Source: Burkholderiales bacterium (lineage in GTDB: Bacteria; Pseudomonadota; Gammaproteobacteria; Burkholderiales; Eutrophovitaceae). Taken from it: a stretch of DNA of 64,000 nt. The first letter of the stretch is position 1. Each line of letters begins with the position of its first letter. The notes under the pieces are model-generated. The model was not told the origin of the DNA. It did not search any database and saw only the letters and a program-made list of their open reading frames with translations. The stretch is from NCBI GenBank assembly GCA_035560005.1, contig DATMAN010000063.1, positions 62,001 through 126,000 on the forward strand, read 5' to 3'. The position numbers were made by a program, and so were the translations under genes. Of the stretch, positions 39,318 through 49,387 are shown piece after piece.

Positions 39318-40550
39318 TCAAAGAATCAGCAGCGTGGCCAGTCCCAGGAAGCAGCCCATGCTCGCGATGTCGGTGGCGGTCGTCAGGAAGATGCTCGAAG
39401 CGCTCGCCGGGTCGAAGCCGAGCCGCTTGAGCATGAGCGGGATCACGGCGCCGGAGACCCCGCTCACCACGCAACTGGCGATCATGGCGAGCAACGTCGC
39501 CGCGCCCAGCAGGAGCGCCGCGGGGTTGTTCTGCGATACCGCGGTGGCGTACATGCCCATGGCGGCCACGACGCCGACCAGCGCTCCGTTCGTAAAACCG
39601 AGCGAAGCTTCCTTGAAGATCAGCGCGCGTTCCTTGCCTTTGCCGAGTTCTCCGAGCGTGAGCCCGCGCAAGGTCACCGCCAGCGACTGGCAGCCGGTGT
39701 TGCCCGACTGCCCGGCCAGCACCGGCAGGAACAGCGCGAGAATGACCAGTTGGTCGAGCGTGTCCTGGAAAAGGCCGACCACCGCCGCGGCCAGAAAAGC
39801 GGTCAGCAGATTGAGCTGCAACCACGGGTGGCGGAACTTGAAGCTGCGCGCCCAGGAGGTGGCCAGGCGCTCTTCCTCCACGCCGACCATGGCGGCCGGC
39901 TGCGCGCTGATCTCGAAGGTCTGTTCCTCGAACAGGACCTGCCCGCGCACCAGACCGACCAGCCGGCCCCGCTCGTCGCACACCGGATACACCGGATAGT
40001 GGCGATTGAGCGCCTGCCTCATCGCGGCATCGAGCCGCGTATCGGGCGAGAGCGCGAACGGGTCCCGCAGCATGATTGCTTCGAGCCGGTCCGAAGGCCG
40101 GGCGAACAGCAGGTCGCGCATGGTAACCAGGCCGAGCAGACGCGATGCGCCGTCGACCACGTAGCAATATGTGACGAAGGCGGTGCGAATGACGCCGCGC
40201 AGCCGCGCGAGCGTCTGCTCCACGGTCAGGCCCGGGGGAAACACCGCCACGGCCGGCTCCATCATGCGGCCGATCGCGCCTTCAGGGTAGGACTGGTTGC
40301 GGGCCCATTGGCGGGCGACTTCACTGGGCGCCGCCGCCAGTACCCGCGCACCGAAATCCTCCGAGAGCCGCTCCAGGATGTCGGATACGAGGCCCGGGTT
40401 GAGCTCCTGCAGCACCTGAGCAGCGAGCAGCGCAGACTGTTCCGACAGCAGCCGCGCGCCGTCGCGCGGCTCGCGTCGCCTGATCTCGCTGATCAGGGCG
40501 CGCTTGCGGTCCGAGTGCTCGCTCCAGGCAGTGCTGCGAACTTCATTCAT
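39318..40550 (-). CDS. mgtE: Magnesium transporter MgtE
   Basis: This 410-residue protein has the MgtE layout. A helical N domain (about 15-110, with LLAAQVLQELNPGLVSDILERL) is followed by two CBS domains (115-235) and five C-terminal helices (260-410). The pore region includes LPVLAGQSGNTGCQSLAVTLR. The cytosolic domains close the Mg2+ channel when internal magnesium is high. It is somewhat shorter than the roughly 450-residue family norm, mainly at the N-terminus. The start is the ATG at 40550. The FIST gene is downstream with no obvious functional link. Confidence 0.9.
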   Translation of the reverse strand: MNEVRSTAWSEHSDRKRALISEIRRREPRDGARLLSEQSALLAAQVLQELNPGLVSDILERLSEDFGARVLAAAPSEVARQWARNQSYPEGAIGRMMEPAVAVFPPGLTVEQTLARLRGVIRTAFVTYCYVVDGASRLLGLVTMRDLLFARPSDRLEAIMLRDPFALSPDTRLDAAMRQALNRHYPVYPVCDERGRLVGLVRGQVLFEEQTFEISAQPAAMVGVEEERLATSWARSFKFRHPWLQLNLLTAFLAAAVVGLFQDTLDQLVILALFLPVLAGQSGNTGCQSLAVTLRGLTLGELGKGKERALIFKEASLGFTNGALVGVVAAMGMYATAVSQNNPAALLLGAATLLAMIASCVVSGVSGAVIPLMLKRLGFDPASASSIFLTTATDIASMGCFLGLATLLIL

Positions 40551-40669
40551 CGACGGGATCCCCTTGTGGTCCGCTCGGCGGCACCGACGCCGCGGTCTGC
40601 CTGCGAGCTCGAGTTTACCCTCGCGCACGCCGGGGGCGCCCCAGCCGCGCAGGGGGCCGCGCGGCGGGC

Positions 40670-40698
40670 TTGGACGTCCCGCCGCGCGCGCCTAGAAT
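40670..40698 (+). promoter_or_regulatory. Sigma-70 promoter of the enoyl-CoA hydratase gene
   Basis: TTGGAC (40670-40675) and TAGAAT (40693-40698) are exactly 17 bp apart and lie 33-61 bases upstream of the ATG at 40731. Each box matches the consensus at five of six positions, one of the best promoters visible in the window. Confidence 0.65.
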
Positions 40699-40730
40699 GT
40701 GGGCTCGAAAGGTCCCGACCGGAGCAAGCC

Positions 40731-41549
40731 ATGAGCACCACCGTCGCTGCCACCACGCAAGCCGTCGCGACCGCCGAGCCGCTGCTTTTGCGCAGCGACG
40801 CGGGCGGCATCGCCACGCTCACTCTGAACCGTCCCAAGCATTACAACGCGCTGTCGCAGGAGCTGCTGACCGAGCTGCAGTCGGCGCTCGATGCGATCGA
40901 GCGGGATGCGTCGGTGCGAGTCGTCGTCATCGCCGGCAACGGTCCGGCATTCTGCGCCGGTCACGATCTGAAGCAGATGCGCGCCACTCCGCGCAAGGAG
41001 TACTACGAGGCGCTGTTCGCGCAGTGCAGCCGCTTCATGCTGACCCTGGCCCGCATCCCGCAGCCGGTGATCGCGCGCGTGCACGGAATCGCGACTGCGG
41101 CCGGTTGCCAGCTGGTCGCCGCGTGCGACCTGGCGGTCGCTTCGGAGGCGGCGAAGTTCGCCACCTCGGGCATCAACGTCGGCCTGTTCTGCTCGACGCC
41201 GGCGGTTCCCGTCTCGCGCAACGTCGCGCGCAAGCCGGCGATGGAAATGCTGTTGACCGGCGAATTCATCGATGCGCAGACCGCGAAGTCGTATGGGCTG
41301 GTGAACCGCGTGGTCTCCGCGGACCGGCTCGACGCCGAAGTGTCCGCGCTGGCTGGCGCGATCATCGCCAAGTCGCCGGTGGCGGTGGCGACCGGCAAGC
41401 GCATGTTCTACGAGCAGATCGAAATGGGCATGAAAGAAGCGTACGACTACGCCGCCGAGGTGATGGCCTGCAACATGATGGCGGAGGACGTCGGCGAAGG
41501 CATCGACGCCTTCATGCAGAAGCGCCCGCCGGTGTGGAAGGGCCGCTAG
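40731..41549 (+). CDS. Enoyl-CoA hydratase/isomerase family protein
   Basis: This 272-residue crotonase has the oxyanion segments FCAGHDLKQM and GIATAAGCQLVAACDLAVA. The usual second catalytic glutamate in the segment after INVGLFC is not clearly present (CSTPAVPVSRNVARK), as in the ECHDC3-type subgroup. The reaction may therefore be other than plain enoyl-CoA hydration. The ATG at 40731 follows a GGAGC ribosome site and a strong promoter. A weak hairpin (TGGCCCC/GGGGCCA, 41588-41605) follows. The neighbours do not form a beta-oxidation operon. Confidence 0.88.
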   Translation: MSTTVAATTQAVATAEPLLLRSDAGGIATLTLNRPKHYNALSQELLTELQSALDAIERDASVRVVVIAGNGPAFCAGHDLKQMRATPRKEYYEALFAQCSRFMLTLARIPQPVIARVHGIATAAGCQLVAACDLAVASEAAKFATSGINVGLFCSTPAVPVSRNVARKPAMEMLLTGEFIDAQTAKSYGLVNRVVSADRLDAEVSALAGAIIAKSPVAVATGKRMFYEQIEMGMKEAYDYAAEVMACNMMAEDVGEGIDAFMQKRPPVWKGR

Positions 41550-41643
41550 CGCCTCGCCCACGGACGGCACCGGATACGGGCGACCGGTGGCCCCGTCAGG
41601 GGCCATTGTCGTTTCTGTGCAACCTCGATCGAAGGACAAACCG

Positions 41644-42636
41644 ATGCGCGTGATCCCGCTGCTTGCGACCCTCGCCACGCTGTCCTCTCCGAGCGCGGCG
41701 CTCGCGGGCGGCTCCAACTATGGGCTGGCTCCGGGAAGCCCGGCGAGCTTCCAGAACAAGGTGGCGGAATGGCCGGTGCCCACGCCGGAGTTCGCGCGCG
41801 ACCCGGCGCCGGGACCGGACGGCAACATCTATATCGCGGTCATGTACGGCAACAAGATCGCGCGCTTCGACGTTCAGACGCAGAAGTTCCACGAGTGGGA
41901 TCTGCCGTCCGGGGCGCGCCCGCACGGCTTGCTGGTCGATCGCGACGGCATCGTCTGGTACACCGGCAACGGCAACGGAACCATCGGGCGGCTGGACCCG
42001 AAGAGCGGCAAGGTCACCCAGTTCAGGACGCCGACCGGGGGCGATCCGCACACGCTGGTGACCGACGACCGCGGCACGATCTGGTTCACGATGCAATCGG
42101 CGAACAGGATCGGGCAGCTCGATATGAAGACCGGGCGCATCGTTGAATACCCCACCTCCGGCAGGCCCTACGGCATCGCGCTGGATCGATCGGGAAACGT
42201 GTGGTTCTGCCGCATCGGCAGCGGCCAGCTGGGCAGACTGGATCCGAAGACCGGAAAGATCGAGGACGTCGATATCGGGCCGGGCACCGCACCGCGGCGC
42301 ATGGCGGCCGCGCCCGACGGCACGCTCTGGATCACGCTCTACGGCAACGGCAAGCTGATCCGGCTCGACCCTGCGAGCGCGCGCATCGTGGGGGAATATT
42401 CGCTTCCGGCGGGCGCCAACGGCGGACCCTACGCGGTCACCGTCGATGGCGCCGGCATCGTCTGGGTCAACGAGATCAACACCGACACGGTAGTGCGCCT
42501 GGATCCGACGAGCGGCGCAATGCAGGTGGTGCCTCTGCCGTCGAAGGGCGTGGGCATCCGCAAGATGATCGTCGATGCGCGCGGCCGGCTCTGGTACATG
42601 GGCTCGCACAACGGTCGCCTCGGAGTCATCGAATAA
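41644..42636 (+). CDS. Exported beta-propeller, virginiamycin B lyase-like
   Basis: This 330-residue protein has a signal peptide (MRVIPLLATLATLSSPSAAL). About six to seven propeller blades follow, each of the form DGxxW(Y/F)TxxxxxxIGRLDPKTG, for example GIVWYTGNGNGTIGRLDPKS. This is the Vgb/NHL/SMP-30-like fold. Vgb opens streptogramin antibiotics, but most exported relatives are not resistance enzymes, and I would not infer resistance here. It is probably a periplasmic lactonase, lyase or binding protein. Its last 11 bases overlap the convergent CDP-alcohol phosphatidyltransferase gene. Confidence 0.75.
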   Translation: MRVIPLLATLATLSSPSAALAGGSNYGLAPGSPASFQNKVAEWPVPTPEFARDPAPGPDGNIYIAVMYGNKIARFDVQTQKFHEWDLPSGARPHGLLVDRDGIVWYTGNGNGTIGRLDPKSGKVTQFRTPTGGDPHTLVTDDRGTIWFTMQSANRIGQLDMKTGRIVEYPTSGRPYGIALDRSGNVWFCRIGSGQLGRLDPKTGKIEDVDIGPGTAPRRMAAAPDGTLWITLYGNGKLIRLDPASARIVGEYSLPAGANGGPYAVTVDGAGIVWVNEINTDTVVRLDPTSGAMQVVPLPSKGVGIRKMIVDARGRLWYMGSHNGRLGVIE

Positions 42637-43159
42637 GACCACCCGATAGCCACGCGCGGGCGTAGAGGGCGAGCGAAACCACGATCGAGACCGTCAGGAC
42701 CACCTGCAGCGCAAGCAGCAGCGCGGGAGCGTCGATCCAGCGCGCGCCGTGGGCGATCGTCGCCGCCAGGGTCAGCAGCGCCAGCGCAGTGTGCGCCTTG
42801 CCTGCGCGGTTGGGGGAAGGCCATTGATCCTTGAACTTCGGGTCGATGAGCAGCGGCGCCAGGATCAGCACGTCGCGCGCCACCAGCGCCATCGCCAGCC
42901 ACAGCGGCAGCAGGCCCTCCCAGGCCAGCACGAACGCCGTGGAAATGACGAACAGCTTGTCGGCGACGGGGTCGAGCACGACACCGACCTGGGATTCCGC
43001 GTTCAGCCGGCGCGCGAGCCAGCCGTCGATGCCGTCGGACACGGCGCCGATGGCGAAAACCGCGAACGCCCCCGCGAAACGCTGTTCGGCGAGCAGCACG
43101 GCGATCACCGGCACCAGCAACAGGCGCAACAGCGTGATCGCGTTGGGCAGATTCTTCAT
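42626..43159 (-). CDS. CDP-alcohol phosphatidyltransferase family protein
   Basis: This 177-residue integral membrane protein has the exact family motif D-G-x2-A-R-x8-G-x3-D-x3-D, beginning DGWLARRLNAES and ending GVVLDPVAD. About five hydrophobic helices are present. The enzyme swaps CMP on a CDP-linked lipid for an alcohol, as in phosphatidylglycerophosphate or cardiolipin synthesis. It most resembles PgsA in its N-terminus (LPNAITLLRLLLVPV), but I cannot exclude another polar head group. Its start lies 29 bp downstream of a truncated dienelactone hydrolase on the same strand. Confidence 0.85.
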   Translation of the reverse strand: MKNLPNAITLLRLLLVPVIAVLLAEQRFAGAFAVFAIGAVSDGIDGWLARRLNAESQVGVVLDPVADKLFVISTAFVLAWEGLLPLWLAMALVARDVLILAPLLIDPKFKDQWPSPNRAGKAHTALALLTLAATIAHGARWIDAPALLLALQVVLTVSIVVSLALYARAWLSGGLIR

Positions 43160-43188
43160 GGCAGTCGGCGCGATGCGCAGCGCGCTTC

Positions 43189-43575
43189 CTAGCGCGCGCC
43201 GTGCCGGGCGAACCAGTCCTGGATGTCCTGCATCGCGGAGACATCGCCCTGCCGCGCATAGAGCTCGGGCGCAACCGCGAAGTAACCCGCGTGCGCAAGC
43301 CGCCGGCAGACATCCTTGATGTGTTCGTGCACGCCGGAGATTTCCTGCACCACGAGCACCAGCGGAAACATGACGCCGGCACTGGGCAGCGCGCGGTAAC
43401 CAGGGATTTCCCCGTCGCTCACCGGAATCCTCACTTCGCCGGCGATCAGACCCGCATCGCCGGTGTGTATCGTCTGCGCCGCCACCGGCCGTACGGCAGC
43501 GGCAAATCCGGTGGCCAGCGTCGTGACGAGGAACGCCCGTCTGGTCAATGGCCGATGATCGTTCGAAGGAAACAT
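43189..43575 (-). pseudogene. Truncated Tat-exported dienelactone hydrolase
   Basis: Only the N-terminal part (about 128 residues) of a dienelactone hydrolase is present. It has a Tat signal ([16 protein letters not shown]) followed by [20 protein letters not shown] and [18 protein letters not shown]. Full-length relatives are about 290 residues. The nucleophile elbow (G-x-C-x-G-G) and the Asp and His of the triad should come later and are absent. The frame ends at DWFARHGAR and no continuation is found in other frames before the next gene starts 29 bp on. It is probably a deletion remnant and not an active hydrolase. Confidence 0.7.
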
Positions 43576-43675
43576 GCGCACCTCGTTCACGCAAGGCAGG
43601 CGGTCACGTTAGAGCAGCCGCCGCCCTTCTTCAACGGTCCCGCCGGCCGGGCGGCATCGCCGTCGCGCTCTTTTT

Positions 43676-45961
43676 TCACGGACGATCCAGCGCGATTCCG
43701 CCGACGCCGGCGCCGTTGCTCGGCTCGCCGGCCCGCCAGCGCGTCTCGCCATTGGCCAGTCGCGTGGAATAGCGATCGAAGCCGAATTCGTCGATCAAGA
43801 CGCCGAGACTGAAGATCGGATCTTCGCCGCGGAAGTGGTAGGCATTCTCCCCCGCCGCCCCCTGCGCAACCTCGCTCGCCGCGCGGTAGAAATCGTCGCC
43901 GGACAGATCGTGCAACAGCGCGCGGGCCTGCTGTGCGGCGGCGCCCTGGCTCAACGCATCGGCACGATAGACATCGTCGCCGGAGCCATCGATGAGCAGC
44001 GCGACCGACTGGTCCCAGGCCGCGCCCTGCCCGGCCGCCGTCATCGACCAGTAGACGTCATCGCCCGCGGCGTCGGCGAGCAGGCCGAACGCCTGGTGAG
44101 CGGCGAAGCCCTGTGCATAGCGATTGCCGTAGTACAGGTCGTTTCCGCCTGCGTCGTGCAGCAGCCCGACACCCCAGAAGTAGCCGCCGCCCTGGCTGAA
44201 TTCGCCGCCCTCATAGCGATCATCCCCGCCCAGATCGAGCAGCACTCCGACCCCGCCCAGATCATAGGGACGGATGCCAACGCCCACTCCCTGGCTGAAC
44301 GCCATGAATGAAGCCGGAACGCCGTACGCCGAAGGCACCGGCCCGTTGGCGCGATAAAGATCCGCACCGCCCGCGTCCAGCAAGACGCCGAATCCGCGCG
44401 GCCCGCCTGCGCCCTGGCTGAAGACTTCGGACCGATAGACGTCCGACTCGGCGCCTTGATCGAGCAGGATCCCGCTGCCATAGAGCGCGGCGCCGGCCGA
44501 CCACGCAGCGCACTGATAGCGATCGGCGCCAGCGCCGTCGAGCAGGACACCGAAGCCCATGGCACCCGCGCCGCACCCGCCGAGCGCGCTCTCGTAGCGA
44601 TCATCACCGGCCCGGTCGATCAGTACCGAGACACCCAGCCAGCCGGCACCGGGCCCGCCGACTGCGGCTTCGTAACGGTCGGCGCCCGCGAGATCGATCA
44701 GCGTCTGCGTCTCGCCCGGCATCTCCCCGCCCCAGCGATATACGTCATCACCGCCGGGGTCGATCACGGCATAGAGCCGGTCCATCGCATAGCGATTCGG
44801 TCCGGGGCCGCCGACCACGACGTAGCCGCCGTCGACTTCGACATGATCGAGGATCTCGCCTTGCACGATGGCGGCGAGCGCGGCAGGCGGGGCGTGCGCG
44901 ACTCCGGCAGCCTCTACCGGGCGCTGAGCGTTCCGGAGCAGATCGTCGAGGACCGCGAGCAAGCCGGCCAGCTCCAGGCGCATGCTGGATTGCATGGCCC
45001 GGATGCCCCGCAACACCTCCGGTTGCCGCAGCAAGGTGCGATCGGCCGCGGTCTTCTGCAGTAGGTAGTGCAGATCCGCGACCGCTTGCGCGCGGTCGAT
45101 GCCGGCTGCGGCAAAAATGCGGCGCACGCGCGCATTCGCGGAGCTCACGTCCGCCGCGAACTGCGCGAGCCTGACCGGCCCGCTGGGCCAGGTCGTGACG
45201 GCGACCGGGCAGTCGAGCGCCAGGTGCTCGCAGATCGTATGGGCGAGCCGGTCGGTCGCTGGCGCGCGCATCCCGGCCACGAGGCGGTCCCGCCAGCGCC
45301 TCATCGTGAGAGGCCGCTCCAGCGCCGCGCGAATCAGAGGCAGCTTGTGGTAGCCCGTGTCTCGGCGTGCCAGGTCGGCGAACATCCGATCGAGGCGCCG
45401 AGCGATCGGCGCGGCGTCCGGCGCGGCCGCGAGCGCCTGCTCCAGCGGGTCGCCCGCGGAGTCGGCGTCGTCGTCGAAAATGACCGCGGCATAGGGCACG
45501 GCTGCGGAATAGTCCGCGGGTCCGGACCAGCGCTCGCGCTCGTCGACCACCAGCTCGACTTGCAGCGGCGTGGCTCCGCGCACGACTTGAAGAAGGAGCC
45601 GTGCGCCCGGAGCCGATGCGTCGATGATGGCCCTGGCGCGCGCCGCGTCCACCTCCCTTTCGCCGATGCGCTGGATGCGGTCGCCCTGCATGAGTCCCGC
45701 GAGCGCCGCCGGACCGGCCACCATGCCGAGCACCTCCACGCCGCCGCCTTCGGCGTCCCCAAGCCACAGACCCGCAAATGGCGTAGACCCGGCGGGCAGG
45801 GCCACGGTCTGCGCGGGGGGTTGCGCCGAGAGCGGGAGTCTCGCTGGATTCGCGCAAGCTGCGCCCAGCGCCAGAGCGCCGATCATGACGGCCGGACGCA
45901 TCCGCCCGATCAGCCCGAGCACGCCGGCGCTCCCGCGCAAGTCAGGCTCGAACGCCGTCAT
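43676..45961 (-). CDS. PDZ plus GDD-Y tandem-repeat protein, exported, unknown function
   Basis: This 761-residue protein has a hydrophobic N-terminus (MIGALALGAAC; possible lipoprotein cysteine, imperfect lipobox) and a PDZ-like domain (about 70-140, with GLMQGDRIQRIGEREVDAA). A helical middle region (140-395) shows no recognised motif. About twelve tandem repeats of roughly 27 residues follow (about 400-745). The unit is [L/I/H]-D-x-x-G-x-D-x-Y-x(6-9)-QG-x(7-9)-G-x-L-L, for example LDLGGDDRYEGGEFSQGGG. The spaced aspartates suggest a calcium-binding or beta-solenoid fold, distinct from RTX repeats. The start may be the ATG at 45961 or the one at 45901, which places the hydrophobic stretch nearer the terminus. 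Confidence 0.8.
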   Translation of the reverse strand: MTAFEPDLRGSAGVLGLIGRMRPAVMIGALALGAACANPARLPLSAQPPAQTVALPAGSTPFAGLWLGDAEGGGVEVLGMVAGPAALAGLMQGDRIQRIGEREVDAARARAIIDASAPGARLLLQVVRGATPLQVELVVDERERWSGPADYSAAVPYAAVIFDDDADSAGDPLEQALAAAPDAAPIARRLDRMFADLARRDTGYHKLPLIRAALERPLTMRRWRDRLVAGMRAPATDRLAHTICEHLALDCPVAVTTWPSGPVRLAQFAADVSSANARVRRIFAAAGIDRAQAVADLHYLLQKTAADRTLLRQPEVLRGIRAMQSSMRLELAGLLAVLDDLLRNAQRPVEAAGVAHAPPAALAAIVQGEILDHVEVDGGYVVVGGPGPNRYAMDRLYAVIDPGGDDVYRWGGEMPGETQTLIDLAGADRYEAAVGGPGAGWLGVSVLIDRAGDDRYESALGGCGAGAMGFGVLLDGAGADRYQCAAWSAGAALYGSGILLDQGAESDVYRSEVFSQGAGGPRGFGVLLDAGGADLYRANGPVPSAYGVPASFMAFSQGVGVGIRPYDLGGVGVLLDLGGDDRYEGGEFSQGGGYFWGVGLLHDAGGNDLYYGNRYAQGFAAHQAFGLLADAAGDDVYWSMTAAGQGAAWDQSVALLIDGSGDDVYRADALSQGAAAQQARALLHDLSGDDFYRAASEVAQGAAGENAYHFRGEDPIFSLGVLIDEFGFDRYSTRLANGETRWRAGEPSNGAGVGGIALDRP

Positions 45962-46220
45962 GTGCGCCGCGAGCCGAGCGCGAGCGGCTCGTCGCGATCG
46001 GTGAGGGAAACGACAACGCCGGCCGCCTGGCGCGCAGAGCCGGAAGTCGCCCGCGCGCGGCAGCGGGCAGGCTGCCTTGCTTGTGCTTCTCGGTCCCGAA
46101 GGCGACGAGCAATCGCACGGGCCCCGGCTTGGCGTGCCCCTCCCTCGCCGCGTGAACGCGGCGACCCTTGCCTTTGTTCCGGATCCCCCGTGCCCCGCGT
46201 CGTTCCAGACATGGAAGGGC

Positions 46221-48164
46221 TCAGGCCTCGCCGCCGGGCGTCCAGATGCGCGGCCCGCTGTCGCCGGCGAGCGCGAGCATCAGCGCGTTCAGGCGCCGGA
46301 CGAACGCGGCGGGATCCTCGAGCGTGCCGCCCTCGGCAAGCATCGCCTGGTCGAACAGGATGCGACTCCAGTCGGAGAATCGCGTCTGGTCGGTCTGCGC
46401 CTTGAGCCGCTGTACGAGCGGATGCCTGGGATTGATCTCCAGAATCGGTTTGGTGGTGGGTACCTTCTGGCCCGCCGCCTTGAGCAGCCGCTCCAGGTTC
46501 ATGCTCATGCCGTGCTGGTCCACCACCAGACACGCCGGCGATTCGGTCAGCCGGTAGGTGATCCGCACGTCCTTGACCAGTTCGCCGAGCGCTGCGCCGA
46601 TGCGCTGCACGAGCTCCTTGTACTCGCCCGCCTCCTGCTCCTGCGCACGCTTCTCCTCGTCGGCGAGCCGGCCCAGATCGAGGTCGCCCTTGGCCACCGA
46701 GGCGAGCGGCTTGCCCTGGAACTCGTGCAGGCTGGCCACCACCCACTCGTCGACCCGATCGTACATCAGAAGGACTTCAATGCCCTTCTTGCGGAAGATC
46801 TCCAGGTGCGGGCTCGATTTCGCCGCGGGGAAGCTCTCGGCGGTGATGTAGTAGATGCGTTCCTGCCCTTCCTTCATGCGCGCGATGTAATCGGCCAGCG
46901 ACACGCTCTGCTCCTCGGTGTCGGTATGCGTCGAGGCGAAGCGCAGCAGCTTCGCGATGCGCTCCGCGTTCGCGGGATCCTCGCCGATGCCTTCCTTGAG
47001 CACGCGTCCGAACTCGCGCCAGAACGTGGCGTACCTGTCCTTGTCCTTTTCCGCCAGCTCCTCCAGCAGCGCGAGCACCTTGTTGATGCAACCCTTGCGC
47101 ATCGCCTCGACGTCGCGCGATTCCTGCAGGATTTCGCGCGACACGTTGAGCGGCAGGTCGTTCGAGTCGATCACCCCACGCACGAAACGCAGGTAGGCCG
47201 GCAGCAGATGCTCGGCGTCGTCCATGATGAACACGCGCCGCACATAGAGCCTGACGCCATGACGGTGCTCGCGGTCCCACAGATCGAACGGAGCCCGCGA
47301 CGGCAGGTACAAAAGCAGCGTGTACTCGTGGCGGCCTTCGACCCTGGAGTGCGTCCAGGCAAGCGGCGGCTCGAAGTCGTGGGCGACGTGCTTGTAGAAC
47401 TCCTGGTACTGGGCGTCGCTGATCTCGCTCTTCGGGCGCGCCCACAGCGCGGAGGCCTGATTGACCTGCTCCTCTTCCTCCTTCGCCACGAACTCGCCCT
47501 TGGCCGGGTCCCATTGCTCCTTTCTCATGAGAATGGGCAGCATGATGTGGTCGGAGTACTTGCGGATGATGGCGCGCAGGCGGTTGCCGTCGAGCAGTTC
47601 GTCCTCACCGTCTTTCAGATGCAGGATCACGTCGGTGCCGCGAGTCTCCTTGCGCAGCGTTTCGATGGTGTAGTCCCCCTCGCCGCTCGACTCCCAGCGC
47701 ACCCCGTGCTCGGCCGCAAGCCCCGCGCGCCGGGTGAGCAGGGTCACGCGGTCGGCGACGATGAACGCAGAGTAGAAACCCACGCCGAACTGGCCGATCA
47801 GATGCGCGTCCTTGGCCTGATCCCCGGTGAGCCGCTCGAAGAACTCGCGCGTGCCCGACTTCGCGATGGTGCCGATGTTGTCGACCACCTCCTGGCGCGA
47901 CATCCCCACTCCGTTGTCGGAGATGGTGAGGGTGCGGGCGGCCTTGTCCACGCTGACCCGGATCTTCAGGTCCGAGTCGTTTTCGAACAGCGCCGGGTCG
48001 GTCAGCGCCTCGAAGCGCAGTTTGTCGCATGCGTCCGAGGCATTGGAAATGAGCTCGCGCAGGAAGATCTCCTTGTTGCTGTACAAGGAGTTGACCATGA
48101 GCTTGAGCAGCTGCTTGACTTCGGCCTGGAATCCCAGGGTTTCTTTGGTGGAAACTTCCGACAT
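46221..48164 (-). CDS. htpG: Molecular chaperone HtpG (Hsp90)
   Basis: This 647-residue protein has the GHKL ATPase motifs [26 protein letters not shown] and [12 protein letters not shown] in the N domain (1-215). The middle domain (about 230-510) has [20 protein letters not shown] and [15 protein letters not shown]-terminal dimerisation domain follows. Length and motifs are typical. It is an ATP-dependent cytosolic chaperone for late folding and stress recovery. The ATG at 48164 follows GGAGG about ten bases upstream. No sigma-32 promoter is clear in the 122 bp upstream. The 259-bp gap after the gene (45962-46220) holds nothing I can name. Confidence 0.97.
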   Translation of the reverse strand: MSEVSTKETLGFQAEVKQLLKLMVNSLYSNKEIFLRELISNASDACDKLRFEALTDPALFENDSDLKIRVSVDKAARTLTISDNGVGMSRQEVVDNIGTIAKSGTREFFERLTGDQAKDAHLIGQFGVGFYSAFIVADRVTLLTRRAGLAAEHGVRWESSGEGDYTIETLRKETRGTDVILHLKDGEDELLDGNRLRAIIRKYSDHIMLPILMRKEQWDPAKGEFVAKEEEEQVNQASALWARPKSEISDAQYQEFYKHVAHDFEPPLAWTHSRVEGRHEYTLLLYLPSRAPFDLWDREHRHGVRLYVRRVFIMDDAEHLLPAYLRFVRGVIDSNDLPLNVSREILQESRDVEAMRKGCINKVLALLEELAEKDKDRYATFWREFGRVLKEGIGEDPANAERIAKLLRFASTHTDTEEQSVSLADYIARMKEGQERIYYITAESFPAAKSSPHLEIFRKKGIEVLLMYDRVDEWVVASLHEFQGKPLASVAKGDLDLGRLADEEKRAQEQEAGEYKELVQRIGAALGELVKDVRITYRLTESPACLVVDQHGMSMNLERLLKAAGQKVPTTKPILEINPRHPLVQRLKAQTDQTRFSDWSRILFDQAMLAEGGTLEDPAAFVRRLNALMLALAGDSGPRIWTPGGEA

Positions 48165-48286
48165 GGGGGTGCATCCTCCGTGCGCAAACGTTGAAAACCT
48201 TGGGGCGGACGAAGGCGCGTTCAAGGCCCGGCCGGAACTCGCGCGCCACGTGCTTGTCACCCAAACATCGAATCCAGGAGAACCCC

Positions 48287-49387
48287 ATGCCCAGCCCGAT
48301 GCGCTTCCTGCCCGGTCTGCTCGCCCTCTCGACCGGGTCCGCAGTGGCGGCACTGCCGCTCGACCTGATCAAGCTGCCCGCGGGTTTCTCGATCGAGGTC
48401 TTCGCGGCCGGCGTGGCCGACGCCCGCTCGCTGGCGCTGGGCGAAAAGGGCACTGTGTTCGTCGGCACGCGCGCCGAGGGAAAGGTTTACGCGCTCCTCG
48501 ACGAGGACCGCGATGGCAAGGCGGACCGCCGCTACACCATCGCGACCGGGCTCAATATGCCCAACGGGGTGGCGTTCCGGAAGGGCGCTTTGTTCGTGGC
48601 GGAAATCAACCGCATCCTGCGCTTCGACGACATCGAAGGACGGCTCGCCGATCCGCCCCGGCCGGTGGTGGTGAGCGACAGGTTCCCTGGCGACCGCCAC
48701 CACGGCTGGAAATTCATCGCCTTCGGCCCGGACGACAAGCTCTACGTGCCGGTGGGCGCGCCCTGCAACATCTGCGAGCCCGACCCGGACCGTTACGCCA
48801 ACATCATGCGCATGAACCCCGACGGCAGCCAGTTGGAAGTGTTCGCGCGCGGGGTGCGCAACACGGTGGGCTTCGCCTGGCATCCGCGAACCGGCGAACT
48901 GTGGTTCAACGATCACGGGCGCGACTGGATGGGGGACGACATGCCCTCGGACGAATTGAATCGTGCGCCGCGGCCGGGCATGCATTTCGGCTATCCGTAC
49001 TGCCATCAGGGCGACACGCAGGATCCCGAGTACGGCCACAAGCGCAAGTGCAGCGAGTTCACGCCACCCGCACTCAAGCTGGGCGGACACGTCGCGCCCG
49101 ACGGACTGCGTTTCTATACCGGGACCATGTTCCCGCCTGAGTACCGCAACCGGATCTTCATCGCACAGCACGGCTCCTGGAACCGCAGCCGCAAGAGCGG
49201 CTATCGCATCATCTCGGTAAGCCTCAGGGACAACGAGCCGGACAAGGCGGAAGTCTTCGCGGAAGGCTGGAAACAGGGCGAACAGAGCTGGGGACGTCCG
49301 GTCGACTTGCTGGTCATGCCGGACGGGTCGCTGCTGGTCTCCGACGACCAGGCCGACGCGCTCTATCGCATCACCTACTCGAGGTAG
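48287..49387 (+). CDS. Exported sorbosone dehydrogenase / PQQ-like beta-propeller
   Basis: This 366-residue protein has a signal peptide ([20 protein letters not shown]). A six-bladed propeller of the soluble glucose/sorbosone dehydrogenase fold follows. Landmarks are [58 protein letters not shown] and [17 protein letters not shown]. Relatives bind PQQ and calcium and oxidise sugars in the periplasm. Whether this one holds PQQ is unproven. The ATG at 48287 follows AGGAG. Its 3' end overlaps the convergent acyltransferase/ligase gene by 17 bp. Confidence 0.85.
   Translation: MPSPMRFLPGLLALSTGSAVAALPLDLIKLPAGFSIEVFAAGVADARSLALGEKGTVFVGTRAEGKVYALLDEDRDGKADRRYTIATGLNMPNGVAFRKGALFVAEINRILRFDDIEGRLADPPRPVVVSDRFPGDRHHGWKFIAFGPDDKLYVPVGAPCNICEPDPDRYANIMRMNPDGSQLEVFARGVRNTVGFAWHPRTGELWFNDHGRDWMGDDMPSDELNRAPRPGMHFGYPYCHQGDTQDPEYGHKRKCSEFTPPALKLGGHVAPDGLRFYTGTMFPPEYRNRIFIAQHGSWNRSRKSGYRIISVSLRDNEPDKAEVFAEGWKQGEQSWGRPVDLLVMPDGSLLVSDDQADALYRITYSR

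Noticed and set aside
40731..41549. Second DSF synthase
   Set aside because: This crotonase lacks the GMGAYSF segment and the RpfF glutamate pair, so it is an ordinary enoyl-CoA hydratase-family protein.
41644..42636. Streptogramin resistance (virginiamycin B lyase)
   Set aside because: The propeller similarity is general, the protein is exported, and no resistance context is present.
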